DNA of 64,000 nt, taken from NCBI GenBank assembly GCA_021107755.1, contig JAIOSF010000021.1, positions 163,740 through 227,739 on the forward strand. Reading direction: 5' to 3'. Source of the stretch: Arcobacteraceae bacterium (GTDB taxonomy: Bacteria; Campylobacterota; Campylobacteria; Campylobacterales; Arcobacteraceae). How positions within the stretch are numbered: the stretch's first letter is position 1; every line of letters starts with the position of its first letter. The position numbers and the translations under genes are program-made. A model generated the notes under the pieces. That model was not told the origin of the DNA. It saw only the letters and a program-made list of their open reading frames with translations, and searched no databases. Positions 27,280-36,700 of the stretch are shown here, piece after piece.

Positions 27280-30200
27280 ATGGTCAATTCGCCTCTTGTG
27301 CAAAATAGTATTCAAAAATTATTTGATAATGGAACTTCAACTTTATTTATTTGGAATAATGATGATTCTTGGAGTGTCAATTATGTTTCTCATAATGTAT
27401 CAAAACTATTAGGATATTCAAGTTCTGATTTTTTACAAAATAATATCACTTATATTCAATGTGTGCATAAAGATTATATAGATCAAATAAAGAAGGAAGT
27501 TACACATTTTTCACAAAATGGTAGTGAATTTTTCGAGCATAAACCGTATAAAATAATTACTAAAGATAAACAAGAAAAGTGGATATTAGATCAAACAGCA
27601 ATCAATAGAGATGAAGATGGAAATATCATACACTATATTGGGTATATCAATGATATAACAGAACTAATGAGTTTAAATGAAAAAAACAAGGAATTAGAAA
27701 AGAGAGTCAATTTAGTTTTTGAAAATATCAATGATGGTATATGGGAATGGAATTTTGATACAGATGAAGCATTTTTTTCTAAGCAATGGAAAGAGATGTT
27801 GGGATATGATGAGAATGATATAGAAAATAATGGCAAAGCATTTTTTAATCTCATACATCCAGAAGATGAACAAAAAGTGCAAGATGCCTTAGAAAAGCAT
27901 TTTTTAAATACTAATAATCTTTATGAAGTCAAAGTAAGACTTCGCTGCAAAGATGGTGAATATAAATGGATATTATCAAGAGGAAAAGCTTTTTATGATA
28001 GTAATAATAAATTAGAGCGTATAGTTGGGTCACATATAGATGTCTCATATCAAAATGAGATTGAAAATAAATTGAAAATACTCAATGAACGATTTAGCAA
28101 TATGTTTAAAAATCATGATGCATTAATGCTTTTAGTTGAACCACAAAGTGGAAAAATAATTGATGCTAATGTCAGTGCACAAAAATTTTATGGATATTCA
28201 CTTGAAGAGTTTTGTAGTTTAAATGTGTCTGATATTAATACCTTAAGTAAAGAGAAGATAGAACAGTTAAGAGAGGATGCACTCCATAATAAAAACAATA
28301 GTTTTGTGGTCAAGCATAAAAAAAAGAATGGAGAAATTGTGTATGTAGAAGCACATTCTTCCCCTATAGAAACAGATAAAGGTACGATTTTATTTTCAAT
28401 ACTTAAAGATGTATCAATTGAACAAAAAAATGAGAAACAACTCAAACAAGTTTTAGAACAATTACAAAGAGCACAAAAAGTAGCAAAATTAGGTATTTGG
28501 GAACTTGATATTGCAACAGGTAAGCTAATATGGTCTGATGAGATTTTTAAGATACTTGAAATAGATAAGGATAAAAATACCCCTACATATGAATTGTTCA
28601 TGCAGTATATTCACCCTGAGGATAGAGAAAGGGTTAATAATGCATATTATAATACATTAATTACTAAAGAACCTTATGAGATTGTACATAGGGTTATGTT
28701 AGAAGATGGAAAAATAAAATTTGTGCGTGAACAATGTGATACATATTTTAATTTAAAAGGTGAAGCAGTTGAATCTCATGGTACCATACAAGATATTACA
28801 GAATTAAAACTACTAGATATTAAAATAAATAATGAAAGAGATCGTTATAAACACTTAATGGATTTCGCTTCTGATGGTATCCATATATTAAGCCCCCAGG
28901 GCAATCTAATAGAGTTCAGTCAATCATTTGCAAATATGTTGGGATATAGTAAGGATGAGCTAGGTTCCCTTAGTGTACATGATTGGGATGATAATATTTC
29001 AAAAGAAAAAATTATATATATGATAGAAAAGTTAATAAAGAAACCAGATAAGTTTTATACAAAACATAAAAGAAAAGATGGTTCAATTATTGAAGTAGAG
29101 ATAAATGCAAAAGGTATTGAACTTGATGGGAAAAAACATCTTTATGCTTCAGCAAGAGATATTACAGATTTAACTAAACTTCAAAATCAAATTTTATATG
29201 AAAAGAATTTTGTCTCTACAATTATTGAAAGTTCAAATGCCATTATAGCTGTTATTGATAGTAATGGAACAATGATTAAGCTCAATAGTTATGGGCAAAA
29301 ATTTACAGGATATACTGAAGAAGCGATATCCTCAGAACCTTTTAAATGGCGATGTTTTCTACCTGAAGATATTCAAGAAAAAGTTGTAGGTATCGTTGAA
29401 AATGCAAAAAAAGGAAATATTATAAAAAGCTACCAAAACTCTTGGGTTTCAAAAACGGGTGAGTCGCGGATGTTTGAGTGGTCAAATACTTTAGTTCAAA
29501 AAGCTGATGGAAGTATGGATTATATAGCAACAATTGGTATTGATATAACTCAAAAAGTAGAAAAACAACAAGAATTTGAATCTATTTTTCAATATAGTAA
29601 AGATGGTATAGCAATACTTGATTTAGAAGCAAACTTTTTAGAATTTAATAGTGCCTATCTTGAAATGACAGATTTTACAAGAGAAGAGTTGTTAAAAAAA
29701 TCTTCCATCGAATTATCTGCACCAGAAGAGATAGAAAAATCGAAAAAACTTATTTTAGAGGTTATAGAAAAAGGGCATGTAAAAAATTATGAAAAAACAT
29801 ATGTTGTAAAAAATGGGAAAAGGATTGATATTAATATGAGCTTAGCTCTATTACCAGATAAAAAAAGAATTCTCATAAGTACTAAAGATATTACAAATTT
29901 AAAACAACTAGAAAAACAATCAAAACTTGTATCAATGGGTGAGATGATAGGAAATATTGCTCACCAATGGAGACAACCATTGTCTATAATTTCAACAGGT
30001 GCCACAGGGATGAAAGTACAAAAAGAGTTTAATGCTTTAACTGATGAGAGTTTTAATAAAACTTGTGATGTAATCAATGAAAATGTACAATATTTATCAA
30101 AAACTATTGATGACTTTAGAAACTTTATTAAAGGTGATAGAAAAAAAGAATTATTTAGTTTTAGTGATAATATAAATAGTTTTTTATCACTGGTTGATGG

Positions 30201-30624
30201 ACCTATAAAAGCTCATAATATTAATGTTATTTTAGAATTTGAAGATAATTTAAAGCTATATGGCTATGAAAATGAGTTAATTCAATGTTATTTAAATATC
30301 TTTAATAATACTAAAGATGTGTTTCAAACTTGTAATGCTAAAGAGAGATATTTTTTCATAAAAGCCTATAAAAATAATAATAAGATAATTATAAAACTCA
30401 AAGATAATGGTGGTGGAATAGAGGAAGATATAATATCTAAAATCTTTGAACCATATTTTACTACAAAACATCAAAGTCAAGGGACAGGACTTGGACTGCA
30501 TATGACTTATAAATTTATAGTAGATGGTATGAATGGAACTATAGAAGCTAATAATTTAAACTATGAATATAAAGGTGAAAATTATATAGGAGCGGAATTT
30601 ATAATCATATTGCCTAGTCTGTAA
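27280..30624 (+). CDS. Seven-PAS soluble histidine kinase
   Basis: 1,114 residues from the ATG at 27280; an upstream TTG lies inside the promoter. About seven PAS/PAC units follow one another, for example around GYSSSDF, GYDENDIE, GYSLEEF, WSDEIFKILE, GYSKDELG, GYTEEAI and FTREELL, with repeated KDGxxxxVE-type PAC ends. The C-terminal kinase core has the H-box GEMIGNIAHQWRQPL near residue 895 and an HATPase domain with GTGLGLHMTY. There are no membrane segments, so it senses intracellular signals. No cognate regulator is adjacent. Its 3' end overlaps the convergent GGDEF-EAL gene by 11 nt. Confidence 0.92.
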   Translation: MVNSPLVQNSIQKLFDNGTSTLFIWNNDDSWSVNYVSHNVSKLLGYSSSDFLQNNITYIQCVHKDYIDQIKKEVTHFSQNGSEFFEHKPYKIITKDKQEKWILDQTAINRDEDGNIIHYIGYINDITELMSLNEKNKELEKRVNLVFENINDGIWEWNFDTDEAFFSKQWKEMLGYDENDIENNGKAFFNLIHPEDEQKVQDALEKHFLNTNNLYEVKVRLRCKDGEYKWILSRGKAFYDSNNKLERIVGSHIDVSYQNEIENKLKILNERFSNMFKNHDALMLLVEPQSGKIIDANVSAQKFYGYSLEEFCSLNVSDINTLSKEKIEQLREDALHNKNNSFVVKHKKKNGEIVYVEAHSSPIETDKGTILFSILKDVSIEQKNEKQLKQVLEQLQRAQKVAKLGIWELDIATGKLIWSDEIFKILEIDKDKNTPTYELFMQYIHPEDRERVNNAYYNTLITKEPYEIVHRVMLEDGKIKFVREQCDTYFNLKGEAVESHGTIQDITELKLLDIKINNERDRYKHLMDFASDGIHILSPQGNLIEFSQSFANMLGYSKDELGSLSVHDWDDNISKEKIIYMIEKLIKKPDKFYTKHKRKDGSIIEVEINAKGIELDGKKHLYASARDITDLTKLQNQILYEKNFVSTIIESSNAIIAVIDSNGTMIKLNSYGQKFTGYTEEAISSEPFKWRCFLPEDIQEKVVGIVENAKKGNIIKSYQNSWVSKTGESRMFEWSNTLVQKADGSMDYIATIGIDITQKVEKQQEFESIFQYSKDGIAILDLEANFLEFNSAYLEMTDFTREELLKKSSIELSAPEEIEKSKKLILEVIEKGHVKNYEKTYVVKNGKRIDINMSLALLPDKKRILISTKDITNLKQLEKQSKLVSMGEMIGNIAHQWRQPLSIISTGATGMKVQKEFNALTDESFNKTCDVINENVQYLSKTIDDFRNFIKGDRKKELFSFSDNINSFLSLVDGPIKAHNINVILEFEDNLKLYGYENELIQCYLNIFNNTKDVFQTCNAKERYFFIKAYKNNNKIIIKLKDNGGGIEEDIISKIFEPYFTTKHQSQGTGLGLHMTYKFIVDGMNGTIEANNLNYEYKGENYIGAEFIIILPSL

Positions 30625-32590
30625 TTTGTTTTATCACAGAAGTTGGTTCACCTAAATAATATCCTTGGGCATAGTCAATATCTAGTTCTTGAACTTTTGA
30701 TAATATATCTTTACTAGAAACAAATTCAGCTATTGTTTTTACACCAATTTTTTTGGCAAACTCAACTATAGTTTTTGTCACCATTTGTGATTTTTCATCT
30801 TTATCAATATTTTTTATCATACTTGCGTCTATTTTTAGATAGTCAAAATTTAGTTTTATAAGATATTCAAAGTTAGAATAGCCTGTACCAAAATCATCTA
30901 TAGATATTGTAGCACCGTATTTTTTTACAGTTGTTATAAAATGTATTATCTCGTTATAGTTTTCAATACCTTCAGATTCAAGTATTTCAAATGTAATATT
31001 ATTAGCAAACTGAGATGCTTGAAATTCATCTTCAATAAATTTAATAATTTCATCATTTACCATATCTTCTTTTGTTAAATTAATAGAAAACTTATGGTTT
31101 GTATCTTTACAAAAAGCAAAAGTTTTTTGAAGCATTATTAAAGTTAATTTAGAATAAATTTTATTCTCTTTTGAGATATCTAAAAAATGGATAGGAACAA
31201 TATAATCATCTTCTCCACTTTGAATTCTCATGAGTGCTTCATATTTTATTATTTCCATTGTTTTACAATCAACAATAGGTTGAAAAAGTGGCACTATGTT
31301 GTCATCTTCTATAGCTCTCATAAGTCTTTGTGTCCAACTTAATCTATTTTCATACTCTTTTAATGTTCTCATATCTTCAGTGTAAGTGAGGAAATGTTTT
31401 TTGTTTTTTTTAGCAAGTTTAAGTGCCATATCAGCATTTGGTAGTAAAAGAGTAGATCCATGAGAAATACCAATGGTAAGATTGATAAAAATAGTTTTTT
31501 CTTCTGATATTCTAAATTCATATTTACCAAGATGACTTATGATATAAGAAGCAATATTCTCAAACTCTTCTAAATCTATTGTTCCATGAGATATTACACC
31601 AAATTCATCTGCATGCATTTTGTATAAAATTGTAGTTGTAGGGAGAAGTTCTTTAAATTTGTTTTTGTATTCTAAAAGTATTTTATCCCCAATTTCATCA
31701 CCATAAAGATTGTTTATCTGTTCAAATTTATCTATATTGATTATCATAAATAATAGATCTTTTGTATCATCTAAATCTTCTAGTAAAGCTCTTCTATTTT
31801 TTAAACCTGTTAAATGGTCATAATAAAATTGATGCTCTATTGAATCAAGCATTTCATTAAAAATAACTTGCATAGATTGTATCTCATTGATATCATGATT
31901 GACAAATACTCTTTGTTTGATATCAGTACTTTTTTTGATTATATTTGCTGTTTTGATAAAGTTATTAATAGGGGCAAGGAGATATTTATTAAAATTTAAA
32001 AATAGCAATATAAAAATTACTATTGAAAAACAAACTATAAAAATTAAAAATAGATTAATCATATCATTAAGCGAGATTTTCAAATCAGTTATTGGATAGT
32101 TTATATTTATAACACCTAAAACATCACCAGGAACGGCGTTTGTGTGGCAAGATTTACATTTGTCATTAGCAATTACTGGAAAATAATATTTAATAATATC
32201 AGAATTAACTATATCTAAATTTTCTTCCCCTTTAAAAGTATTTTTAACCCGTTCATTTGTTGTTCTTACTAGTTTGTCATTTTCAATATCTCCAAAAACT
32301 TTAGCAACTTTTTCACCTCTGTAGACATGAATTTCAAGATTTTTATCTACTTTATTAAGTCTATGAATAATCTCTTGAATATCATCTTTATTCCACCCTT
32401 TTTGCATGGCAGAATACATTGATTCAAATACTAATCTACTTGTTTTTTTAGCATCTACTTTTGCAAGATTTACAATAACATCTCTTTTGATATATTCAGT
32501 ATATGCAAATGCCAGTCCCAAAGTTAGTAATAAAATGACAATAATCATTCTCGCTGTAATTTGATTGTATGTTTTATTCTTTTTAGACAT
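30614..32590 (-). CDS. Membrane GGDEF-EAL protein with CxxCH sensor domain
   Basis: 658 residues. A membrane segment is at about 12-30 and a second at about 190-212, flanking a periplasmic Tll0287/DUF3365-like domain that contains CKSCH, a covalent c-type heme motif. The GGDEF domain is degenerate: the signature reads MHADEF, so cyclase activity is unlikely. The EAL domain keeps YEALMR, the DDFGTGYS loop and KTIAEFV, so it is probably an active c-di-GMP phosphodiesterase. The expected role is redox, gas or ligand sensing through heme that lowers c-di-GMP. Heme attachment is inferred from the motif. Confidence 0.9.
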   Translation of the reverse strand: MSKKNKTYNQITARMIIVILLLTLGLAFAYTEYIKRDVIVNLAKVDAKKTSRLVFESMYSAMQKGWNKDDIQEIIHRLNKVDKNLEIHVYRGEKVAKVFGDIENDKLVRTTNERVKNTFKGEENLDIVNSDIIKYYFPVIANDKCKSCHTNAVPGDVLGVININYPITDLKISLNDMINLFLIFIVCFSIVIFILLFLNFNKYLLAPINNFIKTANIIKKSTDIKQRVFVNHDINEIQSMQVIFNEMLDSIEHQFYYDHLTGLKNRRALLEDLDDTKDLLFMIINIDKFEQINNLYGDEIGDKILLEYKNKFKELLPTTTILYKMHADEFGVISHGTIDLEEFENIASYIISHLGKYEFRISEEKTIFINLTIGISHGSTLLLPNADMALKLAKKNKKHFLTYTEDMRTLKEYENRLSWTQRLMRAIEDDNIVPLFQPIVDCKTMEIIKYEALMRIQSGEDDYIVPIHFLDISKENKIYSKLTLIMLQKTFAFCKDTNHKFSINLTKEDMVNDEIIKFIEDEFQASQFANNITFEILESEGIENYNEIIHFITTVKKYGATISIDDFGTGYSNFEYLIKLNFDYLKIDASMIKNIDKDEKSQMVTKTIVEFAKKIGVKTIAEFVSSKDILSKVQELDIDYAQGYYLGEPTSVIKQITD

Positions 32591-32739
32591 ATATAAATCT
32601 TTCGTGGTAAAGTGTTATAAAATATTCTACTACAATAATCATTAAGTCTATCCTTGAAAATAAATATAGATTACTTAATAAACTTTTTAGAAGATTTCAA
32701 ATATTCCTAATGGAGCTAAATTTACAATAAAAGATATTG

Positions 32740-34467
32740 TCAATTATTATTTGTTGCAAGAGGTAATGTTATAAGAAATTCAGAACCAGTATAGTTGGTT
32801 TTATTGTATCTATACTTCACATTAGTAGCTTTAATTGTTCCATCCATACCTTCAACTATGAGTTTATATGTCATATGAAGCCCAAGTCCCGTACCTTGAC
32901 CTTGATGTTTTGTAGTAAAATATGGTTCAAATATTTTTGGTAATACATCTAATGGGATACCGCCACCGTTATCTTTTATTGTGATAATAGCATTATTATT
33001 TTTTACTGATGTTGATATAAAAATATATTTATCTTGAATCTTTTTTTCTTGAAAAGCATCTTTGGAATTGTTGAATATATTTATAAAAGATTGCGTTAAA
33101 GCATGTTCATATCCAGTAATGAGAATATCTTTTTGAAAATCTAAAATTACTTTTATATTATGATTTTTCGTAGAACCTTCAATCAAATGTAAAAAACTAT
33201 CTATTTCATTTTGTAGCATAAAAGTAGTTTTATTATGTTCATTTTTTATAAAATTTCTAAAATCATCAATTGTTTTTGAAAGATATTGGGCATTAGTATT
33301 AATAAGTTCACATGTTGTATCAAAGTCTTCATCTGTTAATTGACCATACTTTTTTTGAAACTTCATCCCTGTTGCACTCGTAGATATAATCGATAATGGT
33401 TGTCTCCATTGATGGGCAATATTTCCTATCATTTCACCCATTGAAGCTAGTTTATCTTGTTGTTGAATTACTTCCATCTGTTTCATATTTTCATGTGTTT
33501 TTGATAAAACATCATTCTTGAGTTTTTTTGTATATTCTCTATTTAATAGTATAAAAAACAATAACACCATGACAATAATAATACTCATCCACTTAAAAAT
33601 AAAATTTCTACTTGTAGTATTTATTTCACTTAAATCAATTTTATTTAAATCTTTAAAAAGAAAGATGTAGCCTAAATTTTTATTTTGAGTATTATTTAAA
33701 TGGTAAATTGTTAAAAAATAATTTTCTATAAATCGATAATTTTTCGTTGTTTTTATAATTTCTTCAATATTGTGCTTTTTTAATAATTCTAATATTTTTT
33801 TATCAGCATCTATATTTGCAACATAATAGTCTTCAATAAACATTTTTGTAAAAGGAAATTTTAATTGCTTTTTATATGATTTATCTGCTAGGATAATAGG
33901 GATTGAGTTTTCTTTTTCTAATTTATTTGCTATAGAATTTAATTTTGTAATGACCTCAAAAATTCCTAAGAATTGTTTATCTTTATAAATTGGTACTTGG
34001 GCTTTTATAGTTATGTCAAATTTGCCTACACTTATAGTTTGTGTGATTTTTGGTTTTTTTAAAAACTTGACAACATCTTTTCTAAAACCTAAAACACTTT
34101 CACCTTTTTGCTTTGACCAACTTTTTATAAAACTAATACCATCACTTTTGATAATATGTAACCACACATATTTTAAAGAGGAATCAGTTGCATACATTTT
34201 TGAGATATCCTCAAGTGAGAGCAAAGTGTAATCATTTTTTATTAAAGCATTTTGTACAAGGGTATCTTTTGATAATGCTAAAGCAAGTATAAGAGTTGTT
34301 TCTTGTTTTTGTTCAAGTAATGTTTGAGTTTCTTGTTGTATTTGAGTTGCAATGTTAAGGTATTTTTCATCCATTAATTTTTCAACTTTTGAATTTGAAA
34401 ATACATTTAAAAAAATAAATAATAAAATTATTATGAAAAAATAATAAAAGATAAATTGTTTTTTCAT
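32740..34467 (-). CDS. Membrane histidine kinase with Cache-like periplasmic sensor
   Basis: 575 residues from the second ATG (34467), favoured because GGAG lies just upstream; the first ATG at 34479 lacks a site. An N-terminal membrane segment is followed by a periplasmic double-Cache-like domain of about 250 residues, a second membrane segment (about 285-308), a coiled linker, the H-box GEMIGNIAHQWRQPL and an HATPase domain ending GTGLGLHMTY. The sensor has KSWSKQKGESVLGFRKD and DITIKAQVPIYKDKQFLGIFE, a Cache-type pattern. Divergent from the rhodanese-kinase gene; the two share a 185-nt gap. Confidence 0.9.
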   Translation of the reverse strand: MKKQFIFYYFFIIILLFIFLNVFSNSKVEKLMDEKYLNIATQIQQETQTLLEQKQETTLILALALSKDTLVQNALIKNDYTLLSLEDISKMYATDSSLKYVWLHIIKSDGISFIKSWSKQKGESVLGFRKDVVKFLKKPKITQTISVGKFDITIKAQVPIYKDKQFLGIFEVITKLNSIANKLEKENSIPIILADKSYKKQLKFPFTKMFIEDYYVANIDADKKILELLKKHNIEEIIKTTKNYRFIENYFLTIYHLNNTQNKNLGYIFLFKDLNKIDLSEINTTSRNFIFKWMSIIIVMVLLFFILLNREYTKKLKNDVLSKTHENMKQMEVIQQQDKLASMGEMIGNIAHQWRQPLSIISTSATGMKFQKKYGQLTDEDFDTTCELINTNAQYLSKTIDDFRNFIKNEHNKTTFMLQNEIDSFLHLIEGSTKNHNIKVILDFQKDILITGYEHALTQSFINIFNNSKDAFQEKKIQDKYIFISTSVKNNNAIITIKDNGGGIPLDVLPKIFEPYFTTKHQGQGTGLGLHMTYKLIVEGMDGTIKATNVKYRYNKTNYTGSEFLITLPLATNNN

Positions 34468-34636
34468 AAGGGGCTCCAAATATATAAGAAATAAAATTTA
34501 TAAGATAATTAATTGTATCAAAATTACCCAAAATAAAAAGAAATTTAGAATAAAAACTATTTTTTATTCTAATACTAGAATACAATAATTTACAAATGTT
34601 AGTGAAGATAGAGACTTTTTTAAGACTAATTTATTA

Positions 34637-34661
34637 TATAATGCTCACCTTTAAAAGGTGA
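34637..34661 (+). promoter_or_regulatory. -10 box plus 17-bp palindrome over the start region of the rhodanese kinase gene
   Basis: TATAAT at 34637-34642 is followed by the perfect palindrome TCACCTTTAAAAGGTGA at 34645-34661. The right arm contains AAAGGTGA, the ribosome site for the ATG at 34665. The palindrome thus covers the expected transcription start and the ribosome site, so it could be an operator or a short hairpin that hides the site. Confidence 0.6.
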
Positions 34662-34664
34662 ATA

Positions 34665-36620
34665 ATGATAAAAAATATTAACTTTATGATAGTTCCTAAA
34701 AAGCTACATAGTTTATTATTGAAGAATGTAAATATTGTTATTATAGATGTACGAACTCCAGAAGAGTATCTAAAAGGGCATATAGATGGTGCCATTAATA
34801 TCCCAGAAATATTTACATATTTACCAAATGGATTAACCACCCTAGAAGAGAAAAAAGATTTTGTAGATTTTTTTGAAAATGTTTTTTCTAATGTAGGCAT
34901 TTCAAAAGATGAAATAGTTGTTTTTTATGAGGATAAATTTACTTTAAAGTCACCACGAGGGCTTACAATACTAAAATACTTAGGTTATGATGAAAATAAA
35001 ATAAAAGTATTAGATGGTGGTTATTACTCTTGGTGTAAAAATAATTTTAAAACTAGCACAGTAGTTTTTGAAAATGAGCAAAAACAATTTATAGCTTGCC
35101 CATTAGAGCAATTTTTTGTAGATTATGATGAGATGTTAAAACTTCTTGATGATAATAGCGTAGTTAAGTTGGATGTGAGAGATAAAGATGAATGGATAGG
35201 TATTAGTTCATCCCCTTATGGGATAGATTTTGCACCTAAAAAAGGACGGTTACCAAATACCACTTGGATAGAGTGGTATGATTTTATTACTGATAATATG
35301 TTAAGTGTAAAATCTTTAAAAAATATACAGTATGAATTGGATAAAAAAAATATCAAAATTACTGATAAAATAGTGTTGTATTGTTTTAAAGGAGCAAGAC
35401 TTTCAAATAGTTATATTGCACTTAGAAAACTTGGATATGAAAATATTAGAATCTATTTTGCAGGTTGGAATGAATGGTGTAGAAAAAAAGATGCACCATC
35501 AATTAATGAGGTTCAAAATGATGATAATCCACTTCTTCAAGAAAATATCGCACTGAAAAAAAAGCTAGATGAATTATATTTAGAAAAAGTGAATTTAATA
35601 GATTTTCCAAAATATAATAAAGAACCAGTTTTTGCTTTCGATAGAGATGGTAATCTTTGTTCTTCAAATGAACCTAAAAAAGAAAAATTACCTTTTATTG
35701 TAAAATATAACCAATTATTTAAAGATGATACAATCAAAGATATATATAATATAATTGATAATAATATGGAAAAAAATACAATTGTAATAGAAGATAATAG
35801 ATACTATTCTCTAAGATTAATTGGTTCTAAAGATGCTAATAAAATTTTAGTATATGGGTATGATATAACACAAATAAAGAAAAATGAACAACAGTTAAGA
35901 GAACAATCAAAACTTGCAGCTCTTGGGGAGATGATAGGAAATATTGCTCATCAATGGAGACAACCATTATCTGTTATATCAACAGCAGCAACAGGAATGA
36001 AGATACAAAAGGAGTTTAATCTTTTAAAAGACGATGATTTTAATTCAGCTTGTGACATGATAGATGAGTATGCTCAGTATCTGTCAAAAACAATTGATGA
36101 TTTTAGGGATTTTATAAAAGGGGATACAAAAAATGTTCGCTTTAATTTAAAAGAGGAGATAGAATCTTTTTTGAAATTAGTTGAGTCTGATATAAAAACA
36201 TATCATATTGAGGTTATAAATAGTTGTGAAGATAATATTATAATCAATGGTCATCCAAATGAATTAAAACAATGTTTTATAAATATCTTTAATAATGCAA
36301 AAGATGCATTTTTACAAAATTCTCATCTTGAAGAGAGATATTTTTTTATAACACTAAAAAAAGACAAGAATCAGGTTACAATCTCCTTTTGTGACAATGC
36401 TGGCGGGATACCAAAGGATGTATTACCTAAAATATTTGAACCATATTTTACCACAAAACATAAATTTCAAGGTACAGGTCTTGGACTTCATATGACATAT
36501 AGTTTAATTGTTGAGGGTATGAATGGAAATATTCTAGTGAATAATAAAAGCTTTACATACAAAGAGCAAAAATATAGTGGTGCAGAATTTACAATAACAC
36601 TTCCTATTAATCAATTATAA
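34665..36620 (+). CDS. Tandem rhodanese-PAS-histidine kinase fusion
   Basis: 651 soluble residues. Two rhodanese domains of the thiosulfate/3-mercaptopyruvate sulfurtransferase type occupy about 10-125 and 140-275. The first lacks the catalytic Cys (its loop runs YEDKFTLKSPRG), as is usual for the N-terminal half. The second keeps Cys240 in YCFKGARLS and the AGWNEW end motif. A coiled linker, a PAS-like domain (about 318-405) and a kinase core follow, with His429 in GEMIGNIAHQWRQPL and HATPase motifs up to GTGLGLHMTY. The architecture suggests a kinase controlled by persulfide formation on Cys240. That sensing role is inference; the fusion itself is directly visible. No response regulator is adjacent. 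An MsrA-Trx-MsrB gene follows 80 nt downstream on the same strand. Confidence 0.9.
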   Translation: MIKNINFMIVPKKLHSLLLKNVNIVIIDVRTPEEYLKGHIDGAINIPEIFTYLPNGLTTLEEKKDFVDFFENVFSNVGISKDEIVVFYEDKFTLKSPRGLTILKYLGYDENKIKVLDGGYYSWCKNNFKTSTVVFENEQKQFIACPLEQFFVDYDEMLKLLDDNSVVKLDVRDKDEWIGISSSPYGIDFAPKKGRLPNTTWIEWYDFITDNMLSVKSLKNIQYELDKKNIKITDKIVLYCFKGARLSNSYIALRKLGYENIRIYFAGWNEWCRKKDAPSINEVQNDDNPLLQENIALKKKLDELYLEKVNLIDFPKYNKEPVFAFDRDGNLCSSNEPKKEKLPFIVKYNQLFKDDTIKDIYNIIDNNMEKNTIVIEDNRYYSLRLIGSKDANKILVYGYDITQIKKNEQQLREQSKLAALGEMIGNIAHQWRQPLSVISTAATGMKIQKEFNLLKDDDFNSACDMIDEYAQYLSKTIDDFRDFIKGDTKNVRFNLKEEIESFLKLVESDIKTYHIEVINSCEDNIIINGHPNELKQCFINIFNNAKDAFLQNSHLEERYFFITLKKDKNQVTISFCDNAGGIPKDVLPKIFEPYFTTKHKFQGTGLGLHMTYSLIVEGMNGNILVNNKSFTYKEQKYSGAEFTITLPINQL

Positions 36621-36700
36621 ATAAACTTATCAACTATATTTTTTAATATAAAATTAAATAAATCTAAATATACTGAACATATAAAAAAAGGTAAAATAAT

